Of a stretch of 64,000 bases of DNA, positions 46,771 through 58,710 are shown piece after piece. The stretch is from assembly GCF_026210795.1 (NCBI RefSeq), contig NC_089432.1:1178001-1242000 (forward strand), read 5' to 3'. Below the pieces are notes generated by a model. It ran no database searches and was not told the DNA's origin. It saw only the letters and a program-made list of their open reading frames with translations. Source of the DNA: Rhizophagus irregularis. Taxonomy: Eukaryota > Glomeromycota > Glomeromycetes > Glomerales > Glomeraceae. Numbering within the stretch: position 1 is the stretch's first letter; every line of letters starts with the position of its first letter. The position numbers were made by a program, and so were the translations under genes.

Positions 46771-47099
46771 ACTGGATGCCTTTCCACGTACTGTTAACAT
46801 TAGTTCAAACTTCTATCTCCATAAAACATAAATACTTTACTTAAATATCCTTCTTCTTTTAACCTTTATAACCTTTTAGATATATATATATACATATATA
46901 TCATTTCCATCTATATACATAGCAGCTGAAATGAATAGGGTTTAATGAATTACGCAGTTCTATCCTTTCCCGGTCCGTTAAGAACTTTTAAAAAATCCAG
47001 GTTATATTAGTTGAAAGACGTGAATAAAAGTGTCTTTTAAAAATCATGTAATTTTTCAAATATTACTAAGTAATATTTATATAGTTCATTGGTCATCGT

Positions 47100-47160
47100 T
47101 TATGTTACTACGACCTCTTCAGGGCCGGAATTATATAATGCTGCCTGGAATTATCCAAAT
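47100..47160 (+). repeat. fragment of the GGGCCGGAATTAT interspersed repeat
   Basis: CTTCAGGGCCGGAATTATAT, then AATGCTGCCTGGAATTATCC, parallels the core of the 31584 MITE and the segment at 57378-57420. Confidence 0.55.
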
Positions 47161-47182
47161 TAACATTGTTTCGAATAATCAG

Positions 47183-47477
47183 TAGCTCTGTTCATTTCTA
47201 GATCGTATCTAATTGACCGAAAAAATGTATAACCAATCAGATCACAGTTACAATTGAGCACAATTTTTGATTGATCGGGTTATATATCCATAATAGCTTA
47301 TAGGGCAAAAAAACAGGTTGATGTGTTGTTTATTATGTTTATTATAAAATCGATCAGGGGAAAACAATTTTTGTAGATCGGCTTGGCTGACCGCTGACCG
47401 CTGACCGCATCAGTAATCAAATTATTTAAGGGTACAATTTGCGACCAATCCGGTCAGATCTAGAATTGAACAGGCTA
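47183..47477. mobile_element. 295-bp TIR element, possibly hAT-like
   Basis: Left end TAGCTCTGTTCATTTCTAGA; complemented right end TAGCCTGTTCAATTCTAGAT. Similarity extends about 20 bp. Inside are four tandem copies of GCTGACC (47384-47411) and inverted GATCGG motifs. No clear 8-bp target duplication. The TAG(n)TGTTC-type end recalls hAT elements. Confidence 0.45.
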
Positions 47478-47659
47478 GTGATGGAAATTGGATCCGCGCA
47501 GTTGGCGCAGCGTACATTGTTTTAAATTTCCGCGCATGTGATTGAATGTAGATATTTCATAATGACACTTATTTTATATGTAAGAGCTCATATGACTTCA
47601 TAGGTTGCACACAATACTTTTATGAATAATGTGCGCTCCGTGACCTCCGCGTATATAAT

Positions 47660-48180
47660 AATAATCTGAATTTCCAACACTGGACTTTCGATCCGGATAG
47701 AAACCGAAATCCGAATTAATAATATTTTTTTTATAGATTGGAAAAATGCATAAATTAAATGTGACGTTTCATTGTAGATCTTAAATTTAGGAATTCTAAT
47801 TTCGGCCGGCACTATGAATTTTGCCCAAATTATGTTGTATGTATGATTTTTCGAAAAAATGTAAACTTTTTTTTGTCCGTAATCATCAAGATTGTTTAGT
47901 GCACAAAATGGCTTAATATCAATAAGTCAAAATAATAAACCGAATTTTAGAATTGAAACTTAAGAAATGAATAATAATCACGATTGATTGATTTTAAAAA
48001 GTCAATTTTCATTTTTGGAATTGATTTCAATCCTTTATTGAATAAAAATTTAAAAAGAAAACTAATTTCAATATTTAAAAAAAAAAAATTTTTTTTATTT
48101 TTCATTGTCCGGATTCCGGGTCAAATCCGGATATTTTTTAACCGGATATTTATCCGGATATCCGATCCGAATACGAAAAT
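47660..48180. repeat. region with ATCCGGAT motifs at both ends
   Basis: CGATCCGGATAGAAACC near 47690 and several ATCCGGATAT motifs at 48107-48172, on opposite sides of an AT-rich core with an A/T hairpin at 48076-48098. This may be a degraded TIR element; ends and target duplication were not resolved. Confidence 0.35.
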
Positions 48181-48189
48181 AAATATTAT

Positions 48190-51100
48190 GTCCAAAAAAT
48201 AATATGCTTTGATTAAAAAATAGTTCAAGTATTTCCAAACATAAAATGTAGTTCCGAATTCGATGATACAGCTCTAAATCTCTAATCAGATAATAAATGA
48301 TCTCTTTTTGATAATAATTTACTTTTTTTATATTAGAAATTCAAAATCGAGTCGTAAAGATTTAATTTATTAATAATTCTATTTATTAAATGAAATAATA
48401 TTTCATATAATGATATAAAATATATTTTCTACCAATTTAAAATGTTATCGGATAGTCTTGAAGGGAATTTCCATTAGCACATACTCCATTACTAATAAAT
48501 ATTTCTTTGATTGATCATTTTGACTTTCTAATTTTAAAAGAATACAAATTATTTTATTTTATACTGTTAGAACGAGTTTTGCGTACAATCAGAAAAAAAA
48601 AATGTAAATCTTTCATTTTAGATAATGCGAGCGGAAAGCTACTTCCTTTTAGGACACTGACCGAAGTTATAATAATTCTATCTCTGAAAAAAATGCGTAC
48701 GAATATAGTAAAATTTTTCGGCTTGCTTTTAACTTTATTACAATTATTTCGAGGTCATATCCTGTTTACGAACAAATTTTTAACATCCATCCACACCTTT
48801 ATCGGTATACCATATAAGCGAATAACATTATATTGACGTTCACGTTGAAGTTCAAGTTGCGATTGTTAACGAAATTAATATTGTATTATAATTTGTTATT
48901 CTTGGTGGCCTGATCAAGTCAAAATATCAGAAATAACGTGACCAATAACGGATATGTCTGACGTAAGCAACTGACGTGCATCTTATGATATTTTATAATA
49001 AAGTGATCACGTCACTAATTATAAAAGTGATCAATAACATACGTAAAAATGTCTAGTGCTAAAAATTAAAAAGATATAATATTTTTCCGAATTTATCCGA
49101 TAAGCTTTTCCGATATGAAAATGTTCGTATTCGTGATGTTTAATTTGTTTTTAGAAAATCAAATTGATCATTTAGATTTTTTTGACGTCAGACGTTACTA
49201 CTGCGGCAGGAAAGTAAAAATTGAACTGATTTTTGGTATAGGTAACGATATTATTTTCTTAGTCACGTGCTATTTTAGTCATAGCTAAAGGTTAGGTTTG
49301 TTTAACGTCATATTTTTGTTTGCTTAATTTTTGGCAGAATTTTTGAAAAGTCGTATGCTATGATTGCAATATTTAATATGAATTTTTTAAAATAAATGAG
49401 CATAACTAGCGAATTTTCATCGGTGAAAGGACATTAGAAATGTATTAAATGCGTGTAGAATACATTATATTAGTTTATTTTAATGCATGGAAAACATCGT
49501 TATACAGATGAACCAGCTGAAACAATTAATAATGTCCTTTATATTTCGTTATAGTTATATATGCCTATTCCTCTTAATGTTATTAAAATTATGAAACACT
49601 ATTTGTATTACAAAATAAGAAAATAGTTTGGAAGTGATCAAATGATTTTCGTAAAAAAAAATAATAAGGCCATAATTAGATTGCTTATTTTTAGCAATTT
49701 AAGCCATATGGCGAGTTTGCTTATTGTTCTTAACAAATCCTTTGGTAGAGCTAGCTATTGTAAAAATTTTGACTTTTCTTGTTATCTATATATATACTGT
49801 ATATATTTATATCTATCTATATATATATATATATTTATATTTATTCACGGTATCTTTATGTAAAACTAGGGGGCAAGGGAAGGACGAAGGATCTGCACCG
49901 CCATAGGTCACATGAAGACCTACCTACTGCGCATGTTACTTCGGAATACTCTTATGTGGCTTTTGGCATTTCCGATATTTTGCCGCAAATACGCAGATCA
50001 AAATTGCCAAGAAACAAAGTATAATACGATATATTTATGTAAAATATATAGTATATATTATATAGTAAATTAAGAATTCGGATACAATGGTATTTCGGAG
50101 CTGGCTATTTCATAATTCCGTTTAACCATATTTCATCATGATCATATGGGTGACCGGAGACCTTCGATTATCTATTTCCCGGTCCCATTTAAGAATATCC
50201 GATATTTAAATTCATTCCATTTTCCATTTTTATAATTTAATATATAATATAATCATTAACTCGGCTTCCCGGAATTTTATTTTAAAATTTAACGTTAACA
50301 GACCACTTCAAGAAATGTTGATCATTTTACACCGGATACATACCGAGAAAAATTTCTTATACCTATAATAAACATTTATAATTTTTTTACTTTCAAAACT
50401 AATTTTGTCAAATCAGAAAATTTAGAAACAAAGAAATTTGAAAATTTTTTATAAAATGTTACTAAACACAATTATATTGATAAAATATTGCATTTTTTTT
50501 TTTATAAAGAAAAAAATTCTTAATTCTTTATTGTTAAGTTCGGCGTATGTCCGATAAATGAAGATCACCAATAAATATCTCCGAAACGGCAATAAAAATA
50601 TATAACTGCATTTATAATAAATATTCGGTTTTAATATAATAAAAATATTAGTCGAATATTAATATAGATATTTCTCTATCGTTAATTATAAAATTATACA
50701 TGTACGTGTGACTAATATTAACGTTGATACTGATACTATGATTCATCACCCGAATTTTTCTAATTTATTTTAAAAGGCGTTATATAATATAATAAACATA
50801 ATAACATTACAAATAATTAAATAACTATCAATTAGTTTCTAGTAGCCATTCGGACTATCATTTCATCATTTCCTAACGCCTCACGAAATAAATAATTCTT
50901 ATTCATCAAAAAACGTTAATAATAAATAATAATTTGAAATTACGCTGCAAATATTGACCTAAGAATATTCGATGCACATTACAACCGCGAATACCATTAT
51001 ACCATTATCATCATCCTTAACCGCCAGAAGAAGCTTAATTCATAACTTAAAAATATTATTACTGCACGACCGTTGCAAACTTTAAAAAAAAAAAAAATAA

Positions 51101-52637
51101 CCTACAACTTAACATACATATAAGTGAAACAAGATCGTAAAAAACTCTAATTAATGCTACACTGAAGTTAATATGTGTTACTTTCTTATCTAAGAACGTT
51201 ATATTTAACTTTCAGGATCGATTATACCTTATAAAAAATTTATTTTTATTACATGCAAATTCGTATCATATTCACGAAGCTTTTACAGAATTTACGAATT
51301 TGCGAATAAAATTTTTACAGGGATGGCTGAAAAGTTTTTTGCGTATACCAAAAAAGCCTTATCCCCCCGTCTTCCAAACATGAAACATCCACGTGATATA
51401 TTTTTTTTTCTAGAACTTTTTTGTTGCTAATAATATAAAATACTTTACCTTGTATGACTAATAAGAAATTTGTCATTATTTCAGATTTTATATAAGTTGC
51501 AATAGATAATATTATTTCTATAAATGCAGGGGTAAATTTACACAGGGTAATCAAACGTGATTAATGACACATTAGTGCTAATCATTACTACGGATTTCTG
51601 TATTGAGGATAGTGAAATCTACAATCTAGATCAACATTCGTATACTCTCAATATATCGAAAATTCGGGTTGCATTCTTTTTATGTCCGTTTGACGAGGTA
51701 TTATAATAGAATTTATAACCCTTAAAGGCCTCATTAAAAGAAATGATTTACAATAAAAGAAATTGGAAACTAAAATGTCCTGAAATTGGATCTATATAAA
51801 ATCCTACGAATCATACGATTTCTTTAAATTTTATGTCCTTAGTCTGATTATGATAAATAGAAAAACTTTTTTAAATCACCGGTCGATTCAAATAAAAATA
51901 AAATAAAATAAAAATTTACTTTGTATTTTATTTTTATAATTTATAATTTTAAATATTTAATAATGAATAGGGAAATTAAGGATCAAGTGACTTGCAGTTA
52001 ATATAGACCGAAAATGATTTTCGTTCATTATTAGATATCCCTTTGATGTTTTGAACGCCGATTTTAATTTAACAATGCATGACCTTTTAAGCCACACTAT
52101 TTCGGGAGATGTAGCGTGATCAACGGTTTGGATTTCTAATTTAGATCAATAAGGGTTCCTATTATGACCCGACAATTTGTATTTAACAATATTAAAGGGT
52201 TAACTCTCGGGAAAGTAACATATATATCCTTCTAGACTACAAAAGTTATTATATATATTTCTTTGTTTAATAATGCATCATTAAGTATTTTCGCTAAAAG
52301 TTATATTAAGTCGGTCCGTATATCAAAATTTGATTCGAAGAACTCTTATTCTAATATGAGAAATAAATTAATAGGTTATTTGAGGGCGTAATGAAGATTT
52401 TTTCTTTTTTTTGAACGCATTAAGGAATCAACAAAATTGATCGGAACAAGTGTAACTTACTTTATCCTTAATCGGACATTTCTATCAAATCGAATGCAAA
52501 TCAAAAGAAAATCTTTCGCGTATAAGATTTTTGTTATAAAAATACCAAATTTTTTCGATGAAATCAAAGAAATCACATCACAACAATTCCTTCCTCCTTT
52601 TAAAAAAATAAAGCCTTTTATTTAAAATCATTTAAAT
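48190..52637. other. intergenic, no gene supported
   Basis: About 4.4 kb upstream of the first HMG-box gene. Contains an AT-rich microsatellite near 49795-49840 and a less AT-rich block at 49865-50200 with no recognisable product. A scrap at 48660-48700 resembles the repeat at 1035-1085 (CTGAAAAAAATGCGTAC). Confidence 0.45.
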
Positions 52638-53399
52638 ATGCCTAAAACAATTTCAAAGAAAAAAGATTACAACCGTAATTTTATTAATCCTGATATCAAT
52701 ATTGATAATTCAAAAATTAATACTGAAATTGATATTAACGAAAATAATATTAGCAATATTCTCAGTTACATTAGGCCATCCTTCCCTCCAATTATAAAGA
52801 TTGATGATCTTATCAAAAATGCTAAAACGAATAATAAACGAAAATCAATCCCGAACGCTTTTATCGTTTATAGAATGGCATTGATTAAGGAATATCGTAT
52901 TAAAAATCGTAAATTACCTCCTATGGCCGAACTTTCTAAAATTGCTAAAAACTCATGGGATTTGGAAACTAAAGAAGTAAAGGATTATTATGAAGAATTC
53001 GTTAAAGAAGCGAAATCCATTTACAATAAAAGTAACGTGCAAATTGTGATGGATAAGCATGTGAGCGATAGCAGGAATTGTATTAAAAACGAACAAGCTT
53101 TAAATCAAACAGTATCGAATATCATGGAAGTCATGGACGACGTCATGGTTTATGAGGCAGATGATTGTATAACTTATAGTACAGAGCAAATCAATAATAT
53201 CCAAGATACTATTGTTCTTCCAATTGAGGATACATTTTACATGGATAATTCATATTTTCAGATTCAGAATTTTGCTATAAATGCTGAATATTATTCTCAA
53301 TTTAATAACATGGTCTTCCCTGATATCATCAGTATTGATCCGTGTCAAGATTATATTTCAATGACGGAGCAAGTAATTGATTATATGCTTGGAAATTAG
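52638..53399 (+). CDS. MATA-type HMG-box protein 1
   Basis: An intronless ORF of 253 residues from ATG at 52638. Residues about 51-135 contain the HMG box: RPSFPPIIKIDDLI, then SIPNAFIVYRMALIKEY, LPPMAELSKIAKNSWDLE (the buried Trp) and VKDYYEEFVKEAKSIY. The PNAFI.YR signature is that of MATA_HMG (mating-type-like) boxes, a family expanded to many unlinked copies in Rhizophagus. The acidic, Asn-rich C-terminal half ends in a short conserved peptide, EQVIDYMLG, shared with the paralogue at 61178. A sequence-specific DNA-binding regulator is expected; a role in mating is not established. In-frame stops lie upstream of the chosen ATG, and both paralogues start MPKT. Confidence 0.9.
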   Translation: MPKTISKKKDYNRNFINPDINIDNSKINTEIDINENNISNILSYIRPSFPPIIKIDDLIKNAKTNNKRKSIPNAFIVYRMALIKEYRIKNRKLPPMAELSKIAKNSWDLETKEVKDYYEEFVKEAKSIYNKSNVQIVMDKHVSDSRNCIKNEQALNQTVSNIMEVMDDVMVYEADDCITYSTEQINNIQDTIVLPIEDTFYMDNSYFQIQNFAINAEYYSQFNNMVFPDIISIDPCQDYISMTEQVIDYMLGN

Positions 53400-55560
53400 A
53401 TAGATTAGATTAAGCTAAAAAAATCAAAAAAAAAATAAAATTTATAAATATATTATTTATGATTAAGATTTTAAGATTTTTAAGATATTTTAAGATTTCT
53501 AAGATTTAATTATTATAATTTATGATTCATATATGCTATCATTTGATATATTTGATATGATTAACTTCGAGCGTTAAGTTTAAACAATTTTTTATGAACT
53601 TACTTTTAATTACTTTTCGGGTTGTAATTCTTTTTTATGAGGCTTTATTTTTTTTAATACGATATTATGTTTACCATTTATTGCTTGTTGTTGTCTAAAA
53701 AAAACAAAAAAAATATATATATATATATTCTAGTCTAATAATTAAAGATTTTTTCCTTTTATATAGTACATATTGCTTGTTTAATAAAAATTAATAAAAA
53801 ATATCATCGAATTTTTTCCGATTTACCTTTTCACGACAACGATATTTCCGAATGAATATTTTATTTAAATGTCATTTTTTTTTTCGACACGATATTATCC
53901 TGAAGACATACACCCCAGAAGATGATATCTGTCAGGTCATTCATTTTTCGAGAAAAATGAGAATTGAATTGGTGTGGTCTTATGTCTTTTATAAAATCAA
54001 GGATTCTGATAACCCCTAGTTCTCGGAAAAAATTGCATCTAATTTAGGCCAGAATTATAAATTTTGGCCAGAATTACAAATAAAATTACAAATCACATGA
54101 CATTTATATTGCTACTTATTAACTCTGGCCGAAATTATGATAAATTCTGGTCATATTTTTGATAAAGTTGTTTTCCTGTTAACGTATATTTTACTTTTTA
54201 TTATAGTACAGATTTTTTTTTCAGTTAATTATATGACTAATTATAAGTAATAAATTTTATTGTTCATCCTTTTTATCTTATTTTCCATTTTCTGCAAATT
54301 TCATACTAATAATATAAGGTACTTGTTGTTTTAAAAAATATTAGTGTTCTTTCGCGCGTGTCATAATGACATATTAGTTCAATCACTTTATTAAAATTTT
54401 AAATAGATAAAGGCAATCATGTTCATTATACGTAATATACAAAACTTATCATGTTCATTATACATATAAATAGACTATACATATAAATAGACTATACATA
54501 TAAATAGACAAAGAAAATCATGTTCATTATATAATTAAATATACAAAACTTCACGTTCATTATACATATAAATAGATCAAGGCAATCATGTTCATTATAC
54601 ATATGAATAGACAATGGTAATCATGTTCACTATTCATACACGAATTATTACGGTAAAATGATTTTTCATTAAATAATATAATATCTTCGTTGATACAGTT
54701 GATATGGTTGATATCCCTTAAATAGTAATTCATGGTCAATATCGAATAGAATCATTAAAGTTATTAAAATGAAAATAATGAAATTATCACTAAATTTGTT
54801 AAAATTATCATTATTATATCATCAATAATAAGTAACAAATTGTTGGGGAAGGGGTACGATCTTCCGGGTAAAGGATAATTTATGAGGAAATTCGCGATGT
54901 CGATTATAAAATCAGGATATAAGAAGTAACTTCATAAGACTTGTACGACAAAGTAATAATTATTTCACAGGACATTGCGCAACCATGAAAATCCACAGTT
55001 ATTCAGTAAAATAACTTATTTATATCACGATTCCGACGATAAAACTTTTTAATATACTTTTTTTAAACTATTAATAATAGACTTATTATTCTAATATTGA
55101 TGGACTTCTTCCAATATTGATAGGCTTTTTACCTATCTTTTTTAAAAAAAACATAATCCGTGAGAAATTGAAAATATTAGGAACCGTGGAATAAATATAA
55201 ATATATCCCATTATAAAAATAATAAAAAATCTTTTATTACGAATATAAATATTTTAGTAGTTGGTTTCGGAGGATTCGAAAGAATATTTCGTGCAAATTT
55301 TGAAAAATTCTGAAAAATATTTAACATTAAAATGCTATAGAAATCGTTTTGAGAGGTACTATTTTTTTTAAATATATAAATTTTATGAATTTTTTTTTAT
55401 TCTTATATTCAAATTTTTTTTTCTTAATTTAAAAATTTAAATAATAACATTATTAGATTCCCTTGGAATTATTATTATTATTATTATTATTGGTAAAAAT
55501 CCAGAAATGAGAAAAAGTATTTATCAGTAACGAAATATATATTTAATGAAAATTTTAATA
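53400..55560. other. intergenic with tandem repeats
   Basis: No gene seen. A TTTAAGATTT-rich stretch follows the HMG gene (53466-53510). At 54030-54150 several GGCCAGAATTA/TAATTCTGG-type motifs occur in both orientations, as also near 34.9 kb. An ATT microsatellite lies near 55468-55492. Confidence 0.45.
54404..54650 (+). repeat. degenerate tandem repeat
   Basis: About five copies of AATCATGTTCATTATACATA, then TAAATAGACAA, with variable spacing (roughly 30-58 bp). Confidence 0.75.
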
Positions 55561-55910
55561 ATTTTTCATAATTTTAGGTTGGAGGATGAATCTGTTATTA
55601 CGTATTCATGATAAGATTGTACATCGTGATCTTGTATCCAAATAATCGTCCAACTGTGAAACAGGTAGTTTGTAAAATTAAAGGAAATCATAGGAGTAGT
55701 AACCCAATCATCAAGTGAATTACAAATTAATTATTCACAACAATATATTATTATTTCCACAAGTTTCCTATGATCTCATTTTGTAAAACATTATCTATAT
55801 TCCAGAATATGTTTTATACAAATGAGTTAAAAGGAACAATGGAATTAGATGAATCACAAGTTGATTCTTCAATCTTTATATGATGATTCTCCTGTAGATA
55901 GAGATTCTCC

Positions 55911-56024
55911 CCCTATAAAAAAAAATTCTGGAAAAAACTCCGATAAATGATCATTTTTCTAAGTTTTCACTCTGAAGAAACTCGGACACGTGATCATTTT
56001 TCTGAAAAATTTGTTAGTATAGGG
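55911..56024. mobile_element. CCCTAT-family element, 114 bp
   Basis: Ends CCCTATAAAAAAAAATTCTGG and ..TTTGTTAGTATAGGG, flanked by TCC (55908-55910, 56025-56027). Nearly identical in plan to 46663-46770. Confidence 0.75.
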
Positions 56025-56087
56025 TCCTATAAATAGAGATTCTCTTACGAATGGTAATTTTCAAGATAAGAATAACGGTGATCATAA

Positions 56088-56276
56088 CTCTATAAAAAAT
56101 TTTATCCGTTATTTTTGTAAAAACTCCGTAAAATGAGCCTTTCACGGTGACCATTCACGGAAAATGTAAATAATTCGATAAATTCCGTGATATTAAGGTT
56201 ATTAATTCCGGAAATATGAGCCTTTTACGGAAAAAAAGATGGAACATAAAAAAACGGATCGACTTTTCCTATAGGA
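56088..56276. mobile_element. CCCTAT-family element, 189 bp
   Basis: Ends CTCTATAAAAAATTTTATCC and, complemented, TCCTATAGGAAAAGTCGATC, both running into CGT; flanked by TAA (56085-56087, 56277-56279). The interior is palindromic with TTCCG(T/G)/CACGGAA words. Confidence 0.65.
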
Positions 56277-57309
56277 TAATAATTCATTATTACATGAAGA
56301 TTTATCTCTGAGAATGATACAATTTTGATATAATGAATGCGGAAGAATTAATTAAAACATTTACAAGTGACAATACCTAATGATATTTCAATACAAGTTT
56401 TATCGTTATTTTTATTTTTATTTCACAAAGTGAACAAGATTACAGTACAAATTACAAAGAAATTTAATAACTAAAATCAAAAGTAAGCTCTAACAACTGA
56501 TAACCAAACCGTGGTAAAAATGAAAAAGAACGGAGATGCTTTAAGAGTACCGCCGGATGATATTTCAATACAAGATAATCCGTCATAATCAAATAAGGAT
56601 CCTGATATAAAAGAATTAGCCGAACATGTAATGATAGAATCAAATGAACAGAAGTGTGAATTTAATAAGATTTACCTCAAACGAAAGAAGATGTTGATAA
56701 GTTAGGATCAAAAAAGAAAAAGAGGAAAAAAAACCTATTATAAGCATTGTAAATTTTTTTATTATTCAAATGACAAAAATGAAGAAAAAGTTTGGAATGA
56801 ATAAATTATTATCACTACGTTAGTTGCTAAATAATATATTATTAGATAATACAAATTTATTACAATTCAAAAAATTTTATAATTGGCTTTTAAGTAATCA
56901 AATACTTTAAAGAATATATTTTTTTTTATTCAGGAATTGAAACAGACGAAGACAGTGAGAAAGCATTAAATTTATTGTGATTGCTTCGAAACAAAATTAT
57001 ACGTTAGCAAAATATCATGATAAATTGGCATTTAAATACTTTGAAACAGTAACAAATGAAGACTGTTGTAGGACAATTGAAAGTTGGTTGTTGTTATACA
57101 AAAGGAGCAGGCATCGAAAAGGATAAAAAAAATGGCTGTTCATTGGTATAACAAAGCTCATGTGAAAAGATCCATGAATATTTAGAAAATAACTACACTA
57201 TTTAAGTATCTACATACATAATCCTTAAAATATATTAGAAACATAAAATTCTATTTATTAGATTCATAATTAGGGATACAAATTACTCTGCATTTTAGCA
57301 ACCAATCGC

Positions 57310-57485
57310 ATGTTTAGACATAGCCCGAGCAATAGTAAATAAATAAATAAATAGAGATTTACTATTAGCTCTACGCGTCTTTTCAGGGCCAGAATTACAT
57401 AATGCCGCCTGGCATTATCAAAAAAGGAATGATCTACAAGTTTGAGACCATTCTCAAACTCTGTATTGATACCTTTTTATCAAGA
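57310..57485 (+). mobile_element. degraded relative of the 31584 MITE
   Basis: CCCGAGCAATA, GCTCTACGCGTCTTTTCAGG, GAATGATCTACA and CAAACTCTGTATTGATACCT follow the same order as in 31584-31774. The outer right end is lost and no target duplication is visible. Confidence 0.6.
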
Positions 57486-57527
57486 TGATAATTGAAATAT
57501 TATCACTTCATACAATAATTTACTTAT

Positions 57528-57795
57528 CGCTGTTTTCAGAATTGTGCTACCCTTGCAAATTACTTAATAAAATAAAATTACCAGATTACAGGACTATTAC
57601 CAGACAAAAATCTGGACAATATGTCCTGTAATCATTATAATTACAACGTACATGGAATTCTGAAAACTGCAATAATAAAATGAATTACCAAGTTACAGAA
57701 CGATTACTGGACAAAACCGGACAATTTGTCCTATAATCGACCTGTAATTATAATCACTCAGAATTCTGAAAACTGCAATTATTCGTGATCCATGA
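57528..57795. repeat. tandem duplication, about 107-bp unit, with inverted motifs
   Basis: Two units contain ATTACCA(G/A)..TTACAG, GGACAAT.TGTCCT and GAATTCTGAAAACTGC. The complement GTTTTCAGAATT stands at the left border (57533), so the whole block is bounded by inverted repeats and may be an insertion. Confidence 0.6.
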
Positions 57796-58545
57796 ATCAA
57801 CAGCAGAAAGTGTATGCGTCAAATGAAAGTAAAAAATTATGCGAAAAAATTATTTTAAAAATAAACTATTGGATAAATATTATGTATTAAATATTTAGCG
57901 TTGAACGGGTTCTCATAAGAACATTATATATTATTATAGTATGATTCATCATTTAACAATTCAAATATTCAACATTATTAAAGTTTCAATATTTTGCTTT
58001 CAAGTTTCATTTAAGTGATGAAAATTGGGTATCAGGAAAAAATTACCAATTATCGACATAAATTTGCACCGAAATCATGTATGAATCTTTTGCAGTTGAT
58101 TCACAAATAATCGAATTAAATTATTTACGTGTAAATAATTTAACAACGGCCGAATCGTGAATCCGAATATATTCGAAACTAATGTATTCATTAATTTAAG
58201 AAAGCGTTAACAGTCTTATGTGTGTTGTGACTTACCATTCATGTCATAATTTATAATACTTAATTAATACTGACATTATTCAACATCTACGTTTATTCAA
58301 CATAATTTTAATATACTTGGATTCATTTTTAATGATCAAGAAATTTAAAGGTTAATTTCGATATTCTTTGATTAATATTTTTATTGATGATCATGTGTTG
58401 TGATTTTTCCGTGGGTTGTACAAAAAATTTAATAAAAACTGGATAGTATTGATTGATAGAAAATAAGATATTTAGAAAAATACAAATTCATCCTTACTAT
58501 GGTTATGGTAACAATATTAAAATAATAAGAATCCAGTTGCAACTT

Positions 58546-58710
58546 TATTGTCCGGAGCGAAGCGAAGGGTCTACGCATTATGAAAAATGGTCGATCACGT
58601 GAGTTTCTCTGCTCTGTCCATCATGTGACGTCATCCAATGTAATCGCAAATCTGAGTTTTATCTTTTTTTTTTCGCACCAGACTCTACAACGGTTTCCGT
58701 TTCCTAGTTT
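58546..58710. repeat. dispersed repeat, second copy (see 38479)
   Basis: TTGTCCGGAGCGAAGCG at the left and ACGGTTTCCGTTTCCTAGT at the right match the ends of 38479-38690; the interiors differ. Confidence 0.5.

Larger units (their letters stand above)
55560..57165 (+). pseudogene. kinase-Sel1 fusion gene, heavily decayed
   Basis: LRIHDKIVHRDLVS near 55600-55640 is a kinase catalytic loop. It is followed directly by NRPTVKQVVCKIK, normally far downstream at the end of the domain, so the activation segment is deleted. From about 56980, AKYHDKLAFKYFETVTNED and, in another frame, VVGQLKVGCCYTKGAGIEKD lead to HWYNKAH: Sel1 repeats of the type fused to kinases in Rhizophagus. Stops, frameshifts and two small transposons (55911-56024 and 56088-56276) interrupt it. 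The segment 56520-56760 is a possible linker and is not confidently coding. Confidence 0.6.

Noticed and set aside
48507-48836. 109-codon plus-strand frame
   Set aside because: It includes a scrap of dispersed repeat also present near 1.05 kb and has no recognisable domain.
49642-50024. Overlapping open frames with Tyr/Ile runs
   Set aside because: Produced by an AT microsatellite; the downstream less AT-rich part has no consistent frame.
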